From: Benincasa hispida
Lineage: Eukaryota; Streptophyta; Magnoliopsida; Cucurbitales; Cucurbitaceae
Direction: 5' to 3'
DNA: 64,000 nucleotides
Assembly: GCF_009727055.1 (NCBI RefSeq)
Contig: NC_052350.1
Location: 18,046,650-18,110,649, forward strand
Numbering within the stretch: the first letter of the stretch is position 1; each line of letters starts with the position of its first letter. A program made the position numbers and the translations under genes. This document shows positions 45,998-58,595 of this stretch, in pieces. Below the pieces are notes generated by a model, which was not told the origin of the DNA, ran no database searches, and saw nothing but the letters and a program-made list of their open reading frames with translations.

Positions 45998-47818
45998 TTT
46001 CATTTAATTCAAGTTATATTACTAAATTAATTGCTTTTAATTGATGCAGACTATATTAACATCTATAATATATATATATATATATATACAAAATATTTTT
46101 CAAAAGCTTGATTTATATATAGTTTCATAATCTTAAAATATACAGACTATACACCAAAAGTACAAATTTGAATTACCAATTATATAGTAGACTATGAGCC
46201 AATTGTCAAATGTCAAAACATTATTGTTTTTGAGATCATGTAATATGCACTAGTTTTTCTATTTATATTTTGAAGAAGAAGAAACATAACAATATTCAAA
46301 TAAAATATGCTTTCTTCATTTGCACATTTGTTATTTATTCCATTTCTTTTTTTTTACTTTCAATTGTTTAGTTTAAAAAATAAAACTATTTTAGAGTTGA
46401 AGATAGATTATTTATCAATTAAAGAAATAAAAAAGATTTCCCCCCAAAAAGGGGCGATGACTAGTAAGGAGCAGATAAAAGAACTTTATTTTATTAATTG
46501 TAAAAGGAGTCATCAAGATTTGATTAAATCCTGACCGTTGAAATCCTAAATCTTAAAAAGTCGTTTGACACGTAATGACTGAGTTTGGTCAATAAAACGA
46601 AGACTTGTGAAGGCATTAGAAAATTCCGCAGTCAAAAAGATATTTTTGATTATTTTTTATTGGCTGGCGACCACATTTTTGAAATAACGGTGGCACAATT
46701 TCCAGCCAATGATTGTGCGCCACGACATCGCCGACGTGCTGAAATGACGCTCCGTGACGTAGTTCTTCCCATCAAATAATCCTCTAAATAAAATATGGTC
46801 TAAACTTCAAAATAAGAAGCTTCCGCACGCCTCTAATTTTGTTGATTTATAAAATTACATTAAATATATATTATAAAGAATCACATTTTGAAATTGAAAA
46901 CCACAATAATTTAATATTATATTACCTTCCCAAACTCGCCCATCTTTTCCAACAATTAATATTTTTTTTTTCATAACATCCCTCAAATAGTTATTTGTGT
47001 CTACAATATTTATTAGGTTCATTTTTTTTTAATAAATCGATGAGTTGATGAGATGATATTTTTTAAAGAATATATTGTAGATATATTATATGACTAAAAC
47101 ATTTAAAATTAATTCTAATTATACTCTGTCATTTAAAATATTTAACTTTTATTGTTGGCTTTTAAATTGATTCATATATATCATAAACAATTTTGCAATC
47201 AAAAGAAATGATAGAAACTCACACAACTTTAAGTTGTGACAAGCACTAATATAAGAGGTGAGTTAAAAATAACAATAATGAGGTGTTTGGGGTAAAAATT
47301 ATCATTAAAATATAATAACCACATCTTGGTACAGTAAAAACTATTTCAAAACCTCAAATTAGCTACAGTCAACACTATTTCAAAACTCCATTTGCTACTA
47401 TTATTTTACATTCAACATTTTTTTTATTATTTGCTACAATGTTTACTATTTTCTTTTCAAACTAAAATAGTTTACACATCAAACACATACTATTATAACA
47501 CAAACTAAAATAATTTACCTCTAAATGCAAACTATCATAATCAACTATAATAACCTAAGACTATAATTACTAACTCATTGCCCCGAACACCCCCCAAATG
47601 TGAGTTGAAATGTGAGCAAAGAATAGTTCTTAGTACTTGCCATATTTATCATTTATTTTATTAAAAAAGTCAAGTCTAATAATGCTCTATTTACAGGTCA
47701 ATAATCGTATTAGTTTCCATAATTTATTTCAACAGTAAAATTATTTGAAGACATATTTATATCAATTTTAAAGATCAATAATAGAGGTGGAACTTTTTCC
47801 ATAATAGAATAAGGAGAA
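45998..47818. other. AT-rich intergenic sequence
   Basis: A short AT array lies at about 46064-46088. The part at 46560-46800 is less AT-rich and has a 64-codon frame (46585-46779) with no recognised domain; I see no evidence that it is a gene. The rest has no feature. Confidence 0.55.
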
Positions 47819-48055
47819 ACTTTAAATATAGAAAAAATGCCAAACTATGTATAAAAATAGAAAAAAAAAAAAAAACTTAAACACTAATAGACTTCTATCA
47901 GCGTCTATCACATAGTATTAATGATAGATTTCTATCAGTTTTTATTATTGATAGACATTGATAGACTTCTATCAATTTTTATAAAAGAATATTAAATTTT
48001 ATTATTTTGTGTAAATAGTTTTTCTTATTTTTCTATTTTTGAAAATCCCCTAAAA
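47819..48055. mobile_element. MITE-like inverted-repeat element 1
   Basis: The left end (ATATAGAAAAAATGCCAAAC then TATGTATAAAAATAG) resembles the reverse complement of the right end (AAAATAGAAAAATAAGAAAA then ACTATTTACACAAAAT). The centre (47886-47976) carries several TGATAGACTTCTATCA-type palindromes. The size, inverted ends and lack of coding sequence fit a MITE. No target duplication was established. Mutator-type origin is a guess. Confidence 0.55.
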
Positions 48056-49063
48056 TAAACCTAATTAAAATTAACCTCAAAATTTATGATTATTTTAAAT
48101 AATTTAACATGTTACATTCGATATAATTACATGTTACATGACATAATCATGTATTTATATTAGAATCTTCACCTTTTATTCACAATCTTACATTCAAAGA
48201 GGGAACATATTAATGATCCAAATAGAATTTAAAATAATTTAGTAGACCTATAAAGCAATTACTTTTATCCCTAAAAAATGGAAAAGGGTAGAGAAGAAGA
48301 AGAAGTTGGTGAGGAGACATTTTAATTGTGATGGTGGATAAAAGTAGAGACAAAAGGACAAAGGGGAATTGGGTTCCCCAAAGAAATTGAATAAAAGAAT
48401 TTTGAGGAATGGGGATGAGAATGACATGATGTATATGCTACCCCAATACTCTTCCAATCTCCATCTTCCACCTCCCTAATCTCCATCTTCCACCTAACTA
48501 TGTCCTAAATATTTATGTGTCTCACATCCATTTGTCCTTTTATTTAATTAAAATGTGGGTTTGTCCCTTGTCCCATTTCATAATTCAAAAATGAAAAAAA
48601 AAAAATCACTTTGACCCACAAGTTTGTCAAAGTTATAATTTCACCAAATTGCATCTTAAATTTAGATAAGTATTACGATGTTAATCTGATATTTAACGAT
48701 TATTGTAGTTTTAATCCTAAAGAATTTTTCCTCTAGATATGATAACAAATACTAGTTATCTTTTATGTATTTGATGAGTTATAAAACACTGGTACAACAT
48801 GAAATTGATAAAATGTTAGGAAAAAATGTCGTTAGAGCTAAACTTTTTGTTTGAAATTTATAAATTGTTAGGTTGTAAAACTTATTTTTGTGCAAAACTT
48901 TATTTGATTGAAATTAAAGAGTTTTTAAGATATATATACTATTTTTTTGAGTTCGAACTAATGGACAAAATTGTGAAAAATTAAATAGATGGTAAAAATT
49001 GCAATTCTATTAAAATTTAAGATGAAGAAATTAAAAGTTTATGGTACAAATTATTATAAGGGT
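48056..49063. other. AT-rich intergenic sequence
   Basis: Two adjacent copies of AATCTCCATCTTCCACC lie near 48457-48495. A short minus-strand frame at 48248-48457 has no recognisable domain. Nothing else is supported. Confidence 0.55.
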
Positions 49064-49069
49064 TGTTTT

Positions 49070-49247
49070 TTAAATATATAAAAATAAATCAAAATATTTA
49101 TAAAATATAACAAAAATTTAAAACTATCAATGATAGATGTTGATAGATACAGATAGACTTCTATTAGTGTTTATCAATATCTATCATTAATAGTTCTAAA
49201 ATTTGATTATATCTTTTAAATATTTTCGAACAATTTTAAAAATATAT
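49070..49247. mobile_element. MITE-like inverted-repeat element 2
   Basis: The left arm (AAATATTTATAAAATATAAC, then TTTAAAACTATCAATGATAG) pairs with the reverse complement of the right arm (AAATATTTAAAAGATATAAT, then TTTAGAACTATTAATGATAG). The centre again has GATAGACTTCTATTAG. It shares the TGATAGA core with element 1 and is probably related to it. Confidence 0.6.
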
Positions 49248-50470
49248 TATGTTATTTCTTTCTTATAGGGCAAGAGCTATATATTATATTTAGACATAAA
49301 AAATAAATAAAATAGGTCATGTCATTTTTTTAAGTTATAAGAGAGACATTTATTTCAAATGGCTGAATTTAAATTTAAAATATTCTCCCTTCATTCCATC
49401 TCTTGATTTGAGAGAATGAAAAAACAAGTGCATCATAGTCTTTTGTTTTACTTTAGTACCGTTTTTCTTTTTGTTTCATTTCAATTAATTGTTGCCCATG
49501 CCCTAAGAGTAAGGTCCCCCCTCCCCCAAATAAACAAGAGGAAAAATTCAATACTATTTTCTCCCTCTATTCATTACACACTTGAATGCCCAAAAATGTT
49601 GACTAAAAAAAGTCACATAATTTAGTCTCGGCAGCTATTTTATTTTATATGTTTATGTTTAATTCATATATTCACTCTTTTTATATTTATTAAAATTAAC
49701 ATATCTACATGAATATGTTGGCGATTAAGAGGTATCCGGTTGCAGTTCTAATTTCTCTACATTTAGTGTACTATATGTATATATGAGTTATTTGTACGGA
49801 CCCATTCACTAGTCCCTTATGATTAATGACCTTCCCCCACAAATGTATGAAATCTAACATTCTACTTACATCGGAGCACTATCTCAATTTATAACGTATC
49901 GCGCTAGGGATGGTCATGTCTATCGTAATCCTAACGCAATGACCATCTTTATTGCGATTTTTATTTTTCTGTTGTGTTTTTTTTGTTTTCTGACAGTTTG
50001 TTGTTTTTTGGATGAAAAATAAAAATTGTGATAGAGATAACCACCATGTTCGGCCTACATGATTATCTATAGCGCGACACATTATAAAATATTTGTTGTA
50101 TTTTCCCATTTTTCTTATCGTTATTGGATTTCCTAAAAAAAATAAAGATTATGATAGAGATTACCACCGCATTAAGATTACAAAAAGTTAGATTTGATAC
50201 GTTTGTGGAGGTGTGGGTCATCAACCATAAAGACTCTTATGAAAGAGTCATCTATTAAAAAAAAAAAAAAAAAAAACTCTCTCTATATATATGTATGTAA
50301 AAAAAGAATGTAAATTACTCCTAGTGTTAAAGAGTTACTAGTTTCCTTTTGTGCCCAATTTGACCTATTTTAGAAGAATTATAATTAAATGATATATTTT
50401 AAAAAAACAAAATTATTATTTGAATAATAATAATACCTTTGATGAATATTATAAACAAGGATTAAGAAAA
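49248..50470. other. AT-rich intergenic sequence upstream of the AUG8-like gene
   Basis: No gene is recognised. The stretches 49880-50050 and 50100-50200 share GATTRTGATAGAGAT-type phrases, possibly an old repeat. A poly-A run is at 50256-50276. Confidence 0.55.
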
Positions 50471-50476
50471 GCAGGT

Positions 50477-50485
50477 GGCGCGAAA
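50477..50485 (-). promoter_or_regulatory. E2F binding site upstream of the AUG8-like gene
   Basis: On the minus strand the sequence is TTTCGCGCC, an exact match to the plant E2F consensus TTTSSCGC(C). It lies in a GC-richer patch just before the likely transcription start of the QWRF gene. E2F/DP factors drive S-phase genes, so this fits a cell-division role. Binding is not shown. Confidence 0.5.
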
Positions 50486-50529
50486 GCAACTGTCTTCAAT
50501 GGTCCCTACCATCTCAGAAGTCCTAATTA

Positions 50530-50537
50530 TAACCGTT
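50530..50537 (-). promoter_or_regulatory. MSA-type (MYB3R) core upstream of the AUG8-like gene
   Basis: On the minus strand the sequence is AACGGTTA. The mitosis-specific activator element has the core AACGGYYA recognised by three-repeat MYB proteins in G2/M genes. It is 45 bp from the E2F site. Confidence 0.45.
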
Positions 50538-50589
50538 TTCTCGTTTTTCCATCAAACCCTTATTTATTTATTTAATTAATTTTAATCTT

Positions 50590-52490
50590 CTCGCGCTTTT
50601 CCTTTTCTTCTCCCTCTCTTCAAAGTTCTTCGAAAATCTAAACTCCGTCAACTCTGCCCGCTGGAAAAGCCTTGTACGGCTAATTCTCCTTCCAAATCCC
50701 AAAACCTTATCGCCTTCGTTTATTCCCTTTTCTTGAAGAAATCGAGCCCTATGGATTTCTCCTATCAAATTGCGCCTAATTTCCTCTGATTTTCAGTTCG
50801 AAATTGAATCCTCCGGTAGCGTTTCCGATTCACCGCGTGATTTGTTTGGCCGTATCGGTGAGAACTCTTTGCTTCAACTCTTTAATGTCTTCTTCATTGA
50901 ACTCTGAGAATCCAATTCGAATTGGAACGTTTCTGCGAGTTTTTTCGTTTTCATTCTCTTCTTTTTTGAGTAGCTTAGGAGTTGGGAGATACTGTATTTT
51001 GTTTTCTATAATAAGTTTGAAGTATTTCTCGTGGATCATCCGTAAAAGGCGTTAGATCCTTTTTTTTTTTTTCTTTTCCATTTTTAAAATTCGAGAGTAT
51101 AATTACTGAATTTTCTTTGTCGTATTTGTAATTTCTGAAATTCGAGTATGTCTCGTGGTTTTATTTATATTCCTCTCTCTGCAAGATCTCTGAAACTTCT
51201 GTCGAGAGATTTATACTAGCAGTAAGGGCTCAGCGTAGGCCGGTCTCCAGTATCAGATGCACGAATCTGTCGAAATTCGGGCAGTTAGAAGGATTCCTCC
51301 ACAAAACCCTTGAAAATTTCGTCGGCATTTATTGATAGCCGCAGCCGAATTATGAAAGTTTTAAAGAGGAGAGGAGAATATTAAAAGCGTGTTCTTATCT
51401 AATCTTTACATATAACCATAATAAATCTTAATTTTGTTCCAATGCGTTTCTCTTTCGTGTTGACTTCGGTTTGGTAATTAATATGCCATTTATTACGGCC
51501 ATGTAAATTCTCAGAACGGACAAAGGTTCTTCTCCTTGCACGTGGATATCCACCATTTTGTGTGAAGAAAATTAAATATTGCTCACAAGTAAATTCAATG
51601 GTGTCTTAGTTGATTTTTTTTAATATAATGTTTTGTTTTTCTAATTAAACATTGACAGTTGGAGTTGAATGATACATTTTCAATTTCACCTGGTCCCTAG
51701 ACCTACAAAGTATTATTTCTGATTAAGATACTTGGGTAATGCGACTTCTCTACTTTTACAAGTTTCAGAATTATTTTTAATGAGAGGATCTTTATGAAGA
51801 GAGAAGTTTTGCACAGAGAAAAGAAGATGAAGGTGAAGCAAATTGTGAGTGGGAATGTACGAAATCTTTCATGTTTTCATCCCCAACCATCCATAGCCAA
51901 ATAAGTTCCAGTTAAGTTCCACTTCCTATTCTTATCCTGCAGCCACCTGCAAAAGCCCACACTCTCTATCCTCCCGCCCGGGAGTTTCTGAGGGGACCTC
52001 TACTCTGTAAATGCCATTTGTGTCAAAGCAAGCCGAATCCAAAGCTGTAACAATTAGACGTTGATGCAATTTATGGCAGTTCCCCTTTTTTAAGTGGCCC
52101 TTTCTTTACCCTACCCTGTCTTCGTCTTCCTTTCGGTGGTCTGATCTAACTTGGGTTAAGAGCATTGCTTGATTAGAAACTAATCAAATTCAAGTTTATA
52201 TTAGTTTTTAGTGTTTCAATTTCAGGTTCGCCTTTCTATTGATCTTTTTCTGCTGTAGAATTGTATGTTCGATGGTTTTCTGTTTCTATTTCTTTACTTT
52301 GACGTTGGTTTATTCCTTTCTTTTTCGTTCATTCTTTTAACTGTGCATTTGTGGTGGCAGATATGGCAGATATAATGCAGGGAAAAGGATCTTTCTTTTT
52401 GTGAGTACTGTTTTCTCCAGATTGCGGGGAATGCGAATTGTGTAGTTATGTGAAGAAATCTATAACTATGGTCTGATTTCAATAGTTTGG
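50590..52490 (+). other. Probable 5' untranslated region and leader introns of the AUG8-like gene
   Basis: From about 50590 the sequence becomes pyrimidine-rich (TCTTCTCCCTCTCTTCAAAG), like a plant 5' leader. A donor-like ATCGGTGAGAAC is near 50858, and acceptor-like sites are at GTGGTGGCAG (52360) and TTTCAATAG (52485). A second donor-like TTTTTGTGAGTACTG is near 52401. A model with one or two leader introns is plausible. A 13-codon upstream frame (52363-52404) would overlap that second donor. Exact structure needs transcripts. Confidence 0.4.
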
Positions 52491-55400
52491 ATGGATGTAT
52501 GCGAATCGGCGCGGGCATTTAGAAAGCATACAGTAGCAGCAGCAGCAACAGCAACGCCAAGACAACCGTTGGTTCCAGCAGAAAAGAACAATGAAGTTAT
52601 CACACGGTCTCCCTCCCGTTCCAAGATCAACTCATCTTCTCCTTCATCGTTGTCTGGACCTCGGCGTTGCCCATCACCAAGCATCACGCGGACGGTTTCT
52701 ACATCTTCCCAATTGGTTCTTAAAAGAGCTCAATCAGCAGAGAGGAAGCGACCCTCCACGCCCCCTTCTCCTCCAAGCCCAGGCACACCAGTTCATGGTT
52801 CACCTGCAGATGTACAGTTGCTATCGAAAAGAATGATCGGTGGTCGAGCTGAGAGTTTGTGGCCCTCTACGATGAGAAGTTTGAGTGTCTCATTCCAATC
52901 TGATACCATTTCTATTCCTGTTTGTAAGAAGGAAAAACCCGTGTTATCTTCTCTTTCTGATCGAACTCTGAGGCCTTCGTCTAATTTCCCATCTAAACAA
53001 GCTGAAACACAAACTGTTGCACGGAAGCCCATGCCAGAAAGAAAGAAGAGTCCTCTTAGAGGCAAAAATGGGTATGATCAATCAGAGAATTCCAAGCCAG
53101 TTGATGGGTCACGGACCCAATTCGTAGATCATCAGAGATGGCCAAGTAGAGTTGGTGCGAAAGCATCCTCCAATTCATTGAATTGTACCGTGGATCTCAC
53201 CGATAAAAGAGTCCCAAGCTTACATAAGCCACTCCGAGGAAGTGGTTTATCCTCTACGAGGGCAACTACAGGCGAGACTGTGAACAAACCTTTACAGAAA
53301 TCGACCAGTGGTGTTATGAGGCTACCTTATGTTGATGGAAGGAGTAGGGAAGAATTTGAGGCAAATTCAGCTAATGACAATTCAATGCAGGAATCTGCAG
53401 CTAACAAGGTCGTTTCTTCAAGTTTAGCAGGCATTAAAATAACAGCAAACCGAGTTGGGAGATATGACTCGCCTACTCTTTGCCCACGTCCATCTTCACC
53501 TTCTAAGACACCAGTATTATCCTCTGTTGCTAGAGGAGTTAGTCCATCTCGATTAAGACCATCAACTCCACCTCCTCGAGGAACTAGCTCATCACGAATT
53601 AGACCTTCAAGTTCAACTCAATCCAATGCTTCAACTTCTGTACTTACTTTCATAGCAGATTATAAGAAGGGAAAGAAGACAGCAAGCTATATAGAAGGTG
53701 CTCATAAGCTACGGCTTCTATATAATAGACATTTGCAGTGGAGATGTGCTAATGCACGGGCTGAGGCTGTCCTTCGTAATCAGGAGGTGACAGCAGAGGT
53801 AGGTTTTAATGCATGACATCTTGCTTGATTATAAACCCTTTTTTGGCTAGAACATGACCGTGTGCTCTGTTGGCACTATACATGATTATTGTTGCTTCCC
53901 ATGATTTCATCTTTGCCATTGTTTGTTCACATATTTTCTTGTGCTTAGAAACCATGAATTATATTCTGACTGTCCAACAAGCGGAAGATTTTATTTCGAC
54001 TTGGCAGTAACTTTTAGAGACAGATTTTGTATCTTTTATCCAATTAGCATCTTAAGTTGCATGTCCGGCATATTGATTCTATACTTTAAGTGCAAGTTAA
54101 AGATTAACAACTTTTGTGCTTTGGTGCAGAAAACTCTTCTTGGCGTATGGAATACAACATTAAATCTTTGGGATTCAGTAATCAGAAAAAGGATCAATCT
54201 CCAACAGCTGAAGCAAGAGCTCAAATTGATCTCAATTATGAATGATCAAGTAATAAGATTAATTCATTCAAAGCTAGTATATATCATTAGTGTACTCTAT
54301 ATAGCACGATTCATTTTGACTTTAGTGCAATACACAGTTTTGAGTATAGATGGCGCTCAATTTATATCACGTGATACGTAACATTATGCATGGACAGAAT
54401 TGAGCTAAAATACTTGTTATGGGTGTGATTTAGTTTCTGGCATTGTACTTGCCAACCATGGTGTAAGGATTATGAATAAAACCCAAGACTTATGCAATAG
54501 GTATTTTGGCAGGTGGTCTGAACCTCAATGCTTCACATAGTAATGTATACAAGTTTTAGCGTAAAATGTCAACTTAGAATAGTAGGGTAAGGAACCTGCT
54601 TTGTTTCTCCAGCAACATAGAAGCATAACTAGTTGTAACACGTGTTTTCACAAGGCTAGTTTTTAGATGAAGTATTTTCTTTGAGAAACATATTTTATTT
54701 TTCTTTGTTGGTGAATTTAGTAAACGAAAACCCTTCTAATCCTTTGAATTTGAAGTTGCAATTCCCCTCCTACTTGTATTTGATGTTTGAATGACCATCT
54801 GCTCTCATATATGCTTCATCGAAATTATGTGATTTTTACGTTGCATGTGATTGATGTAGATGAGCTGCCTCAATGAATGGGCTGTGCTTGAAAGAAGTCA
54901 TAATCGATCCTTATCAGGTGTCATAGATGATTTGGAGTCGAGCACTCTTCGTGTTCCAGTAACTGGAGGAGCTAAAGTATGCTACATTGGCCAGTAATTT
55001 GCTATAATTAAGGAAAGCCAAATATGGTAACTGACAATACTTGCTTATTTACAGGCAGATGCTGGTTCTTTAAATGGTGCAATTTGTTCAGCCGTCGAGG
55101 TGATGCAGGCAATGGGATCCTCCATTTGCTCCTTACTCCCAAGGGTATACTTATATATAACTCTTCTTTGAATGTTATCAATATTTAATAGTTTTTCTCC
55201 ACATCTTCCTTGAAATCTTGAGCCTCTGCAATTGTAATGGACATTGACCAAACTTGCCATCTTATAATGCAATTGATGTTCTTACTACTTGTGAATTTGA
55301 TTTCTTCTGATCATAATAGCTATAGGAGATAAACTTAATGTTGCAAGTATCTAAACCTTTGTAAACCATCAAATTACCTCTGATTTGGATCCTCTCTCGA

Positions 55401-56526
55401 CCAGTTAGCATTGTATCCTGTGAGCTCTACATGTTACGGACATTAAAAAAAAATAATAATCATGTTTATCATCTCCCTAATAATTGTAATAAATATATAC
55501 TAGTTGGAATCTTCGGGTGATGTACTTTATTAAGTTTGGCTCATGGATTCCACGACTGTTTATCATCCATCATAGTGAAAGGAACTTTCATTTGCTGTAC
55601 TGTCTCCTTTCGAGGAAATATATATTATATCGCCTGCCATATTCCATTTTATATCTGTACTGTTTTTCATCATGGAGTGGCTTTGTCTTATACTTCTACG
55701 TCTTTTAGGCCACTGAAAATCTGATATGTTGAATTGTTTGCTGATGTTTGGATGGGAAATGGTTAGATATTTATAACTATTTATACTTTACAAACTCAAT
55801 ATACATTAGAGTCCCAAATATTTGGTTGGGAAACTTTCTTGTCTGCAGTTCTAGTCAGTGTTATCTTCTGTTAATCTTTCTTATTTGTTTTACAGGTGAA
55901 GGTAATGCAGACGTTAGTTTTTGAACTTACCATTGTCACAGCCCAAGAAAAAGCTATGCTTGATGAATGTATAGCATTGTTAGCATCAAGAGCGGCTTTG
56001 CAGGTGAGGATGATATATTTCACGGTAGTATAAATTGACTAATGGACTTGCTTGTCTTGATCTTGATTTGGAACTTTTTACTGTCCCAAAAATCTCATTG
56101 AAGCAATTACATAAATGCTATTTCCCAAATTTTATGCATTTTGCCCCAGAATTTGGTGTCGGAATCACTTTTTCTTGTTTAAAACCACATACCTTTAATT
56201 ATTCAAAATTAATTCAATGTTCAATTTTACACTTTTGAACACATTTTTCACACTATTAAAGTGGATTACTAGTAAATTAACCATTTTAGAATCACTCTCA
56301 AACATGCTATAGGCATTCTTGCTTATAAGAGCTACTTATTTAACGAGAATAAAGGGCAAGTTACAATTTTCTTTCACTATTTGCAATTGCATTGAAAACA
56401 AAAATCTGTCTTTGTTTTCGTGAAACCAAGTAACGGTATATAATTTGAAAGCAGGTTCAGGAGCAGAGTTTGTGGACACATCTCATTCAAATGAGACAAG
56501 GACTGGAAAATGTCTGCCAGTTTTAA
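52491..56526 (+). CDS. AUG8: QWRF motif-containing protein, AUGMIN subunit 8-like
   Basis: Six exons join in frame: 52491-53798, 54130-54249, 54860-54976, 55055-55144, 55896-56003 and 56455-56526 (TAA), giving 604 residues. All introns are GT/AG and phase 0. The N-terminus has MDVCESARAF and the PLVPAEKNN motif at 26-34. Residues 35-400 are basic and rich in serine and proline, with WPSTMRSLSVSFQSDT at 124-139, as in microtubule-binding tails of this plant family (DUF566). The QWRF motif is QWRC at 416-419. The helical C-terminal part includes LGVWNTTLNLWDSVIRKRI, MSCLNEWAVLERSH, AVEVMQAMGSSI and VTAQEKAMLDECIALL. The best-known member, Arabidopsis AUG8, is about 640 residues and links the augmin complex to microtubules for gamma-tubulin-dependent nucleation in spindle and phragmoplast. 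The start is the first ATG of the conserved N-terminus. Assignment to AUG8 over other QWRF paralogues rests on recalled similarity. Confidence 0.9.
53799..54129 (+). other. Intron 1 of the AUG8-like gene
   Basis: The donor is GAG|GTAGGT and the acceptor TTTGGTGCAG|AAA. The exon before it would otherwise read through only five more codons to a stop, and the joined product TAE-KTLLGVW matches the family. The first exon holds 436 of the 604 codons. Confidence 0.88.
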
Positions 56527-58530
56527 TAGCTTATAAAGGCAAGCTTCCTAACCTGACTAGCCCAGCTAGGCTAAGCAAGCTAACAACAAAATCCATCTAT
56601 TTCTATTTGTTACCTCATTGAAGAAGATGAGTTATTCTTCCATAGCAGTCTTCCCCTGCATGTAAATTCATTCTTTAAATTCTTGGCGGGATTCTGTAGC
56701 TGTAAATCTTTTCTAATTTTAATCTATTTAATCATTTGGAAATTTTTTTCAACCTTTACACAATTCTTCCATTACAAGAGCCCAGAGAAAAGCAAGATAA
56801 AGGAGATGGCAGAGATGTTGAAGGTAAACATGCAATGTCGGGCCCAAGTCAGGAATACAAATGGAAGTGAAATCCTGAATATTTCAGTTCAAGTTCACTT
56901 CTGTTTCCATATACATGGTTGGTAAGTAGTTACTTGAGCCAAAAATTGGAATGGACAAAAGTCAAACTTGGTAAAGATGAGATCCATGGTATATAAATGA
57001 AAATAACTATCTTTGATGGTATAGAACTTTTTGGATGAAACCAAAAATAAAGTCACGAGGACTTATGCTCCAAGTGAACAATATTATACCGTTGTATAGA
57101 TATTTGGATGATCGTTATTCTTTACAAGTGGTATTAAAGCAATACTCCTAACACATAGTTGTGTTGGTGTGCCTCGATGACATAGTCATCGTGATCCATG
57201 GTTGAGCTAATCTAATAGGGAATGGTAAAGAAAGAGTTAACTTGGTTAAAAGTGATTGCTCTAGAGTAAATAAGGATTGATCCATTGTGGAGATGTTTGA
57301 TGTTGGTTGTCCATGACATCTTGAATTTAGGTCTTTTGAACTGAAATGTAAGGTGCCAAGTTGGGCTCAATCTTGTCGATAGGGGCTTTTAGAAATCAAA
57401 ATGTATTGCTATTTAGTATGTTGGATAGTATCGAAAATCTTTTACCAATAAAGCATGCCTGAACATCAATTGGTTAAAAGTCTTGTACCAACCATTAAAA
57501 AGTTAAAAGATCCCGTTTGGGATCCATTAAATTTTTATTTTTATTTTTTAAAATTAAGTTTATTTCATCCCCATGTTTTTACTATAATTTGTATTTTTCT
57601 TAAATACAATGATTGAATTCTTAACCAAATTCTAAAATTAAAAACAACCTTTTTTTATACCTTTTTGTTCTCAAAATTTGGCTTGTTTTTTAAACCACCG
57701 GTGAAAAGTATACAACAAAGAAAGAAGTATGGAGATGGAAGTAATGTCCATAGACTTATTTTTAAAAAAAAACAAAAACAAAAAACAAAATAGTTATCGA
57801 ATAGGACATAAATGTTCGAAATTTTCATTTCAAATGTTCTTTTAACTCAAAAAAGTATTTTACCATTAAAATATATTATATGAAATTGAATCACAATATC
57901 AGCCCCACGATTCAAAACTAAAATTAATTCTGAAAGATTAAACATGTTTGGTGTTTTAAGGTGAATCAGGCTCAATTGTTAAGCATAGAATCTTACGGTT
58001 GGAACAAAATTATATAATACCATGTAATGTTAGGCATTTTGATTGATGGAACAATATCTCAAATTCATTAGAACATATTTGATAATTTGATGACGGAAAA
58101 TGATAATAACAACAATGCCTAAAAAAATATGAGAAAATATTTTAAATGATAAAACCACTAGAAATATTTTATAATATAAAAATAGAAAACTTTTTCAATG
58201 GATTGAGAAAATTTTTTGCTATATATGAAAACAACCCATAAAATATTGTATTTATGAACATTCAATTTAACACTTTTTTTGTATTAATTTTAAAAAAAAT
58301 ATGAATATATTTCAATGACATCAAACCTTGAATTTGGAGATTTGATCCCTACTCTACATATTTGTCAATAAAGAAAAAAATCAATTAAAGTAAACAAAAT
58401 ATACTCTACATATTACTATTCTCCCTCATCGGACAGAAAAATCAATAAAACGACGCCGGTTTTTCCAGAGTGTCATCATGGGCCATCAATATTTGGGCCT
58501 CAACGAGCCCATGGAAATGAAAAATATACA
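56527..58530. other. 3' flank of the AUG8-like gene and intergenic sequence
   Basis: The first few hundred bases are probably the 3' untranslated region; no clear polyadenylation signal was fixed. Between 57050 and 57260 a short translation (VVLVCLDDIVIVIHG) vaguely resembles a retroelement RT box, but neighbouring sequence does not support it. The rest is AT-rich without a recognised gene. Confidence 0.5.
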
Positions 58531-58595
58531 TGGGGGTGAGAGAGGCTCGAACTCTCGACCTCAGGATTACTCTTAAGCTATGAGACCTACGCGCT
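58531..58595 (-). pseudogene. tRNA-Met (CAT) gene fragment lacking the 5' end
   Basis: On the minus strand AGCGCGTAGGTCTCATAGC matches the D-arm end and anticodon arm of plant elongator tRNA-Met. A short intron-like GCTTAAGAGT follows the anticodon, and then the T-arm GAGGTCGAGAGTTCGAGCC and TCTCTCACCCCC. The first 20 or so bases, including the acceptor-stem partner and the A-box start, are replaced by AT-rich sequence, and there is one extra C near the 3' end. The T-loop GTTCGAGCC is perfect. Without a 5' acceptor strand it cannot fold as a tRNA. Confidence 0.75.

Noticed and set aside
46585..46779. A 64-codon frame in a less AT-rich patch
   Set aside because: No domain, no splice context and no codon pattern supports a gene.
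54036..54381. A 152-codon plus-strand frame over 53923-54381
   Set aside because: It runs through intron 1, exon 2 and intron 2 of the QWRF gene in another frame; the spliced model explains the conserved part.
57100..57260. A VCLDDIVIV stretch resembling a gypsy-type RT box
   Set aside because: Only one short motif fits. Neighbouring RT blocks are absent and the local sequence is full of stops.
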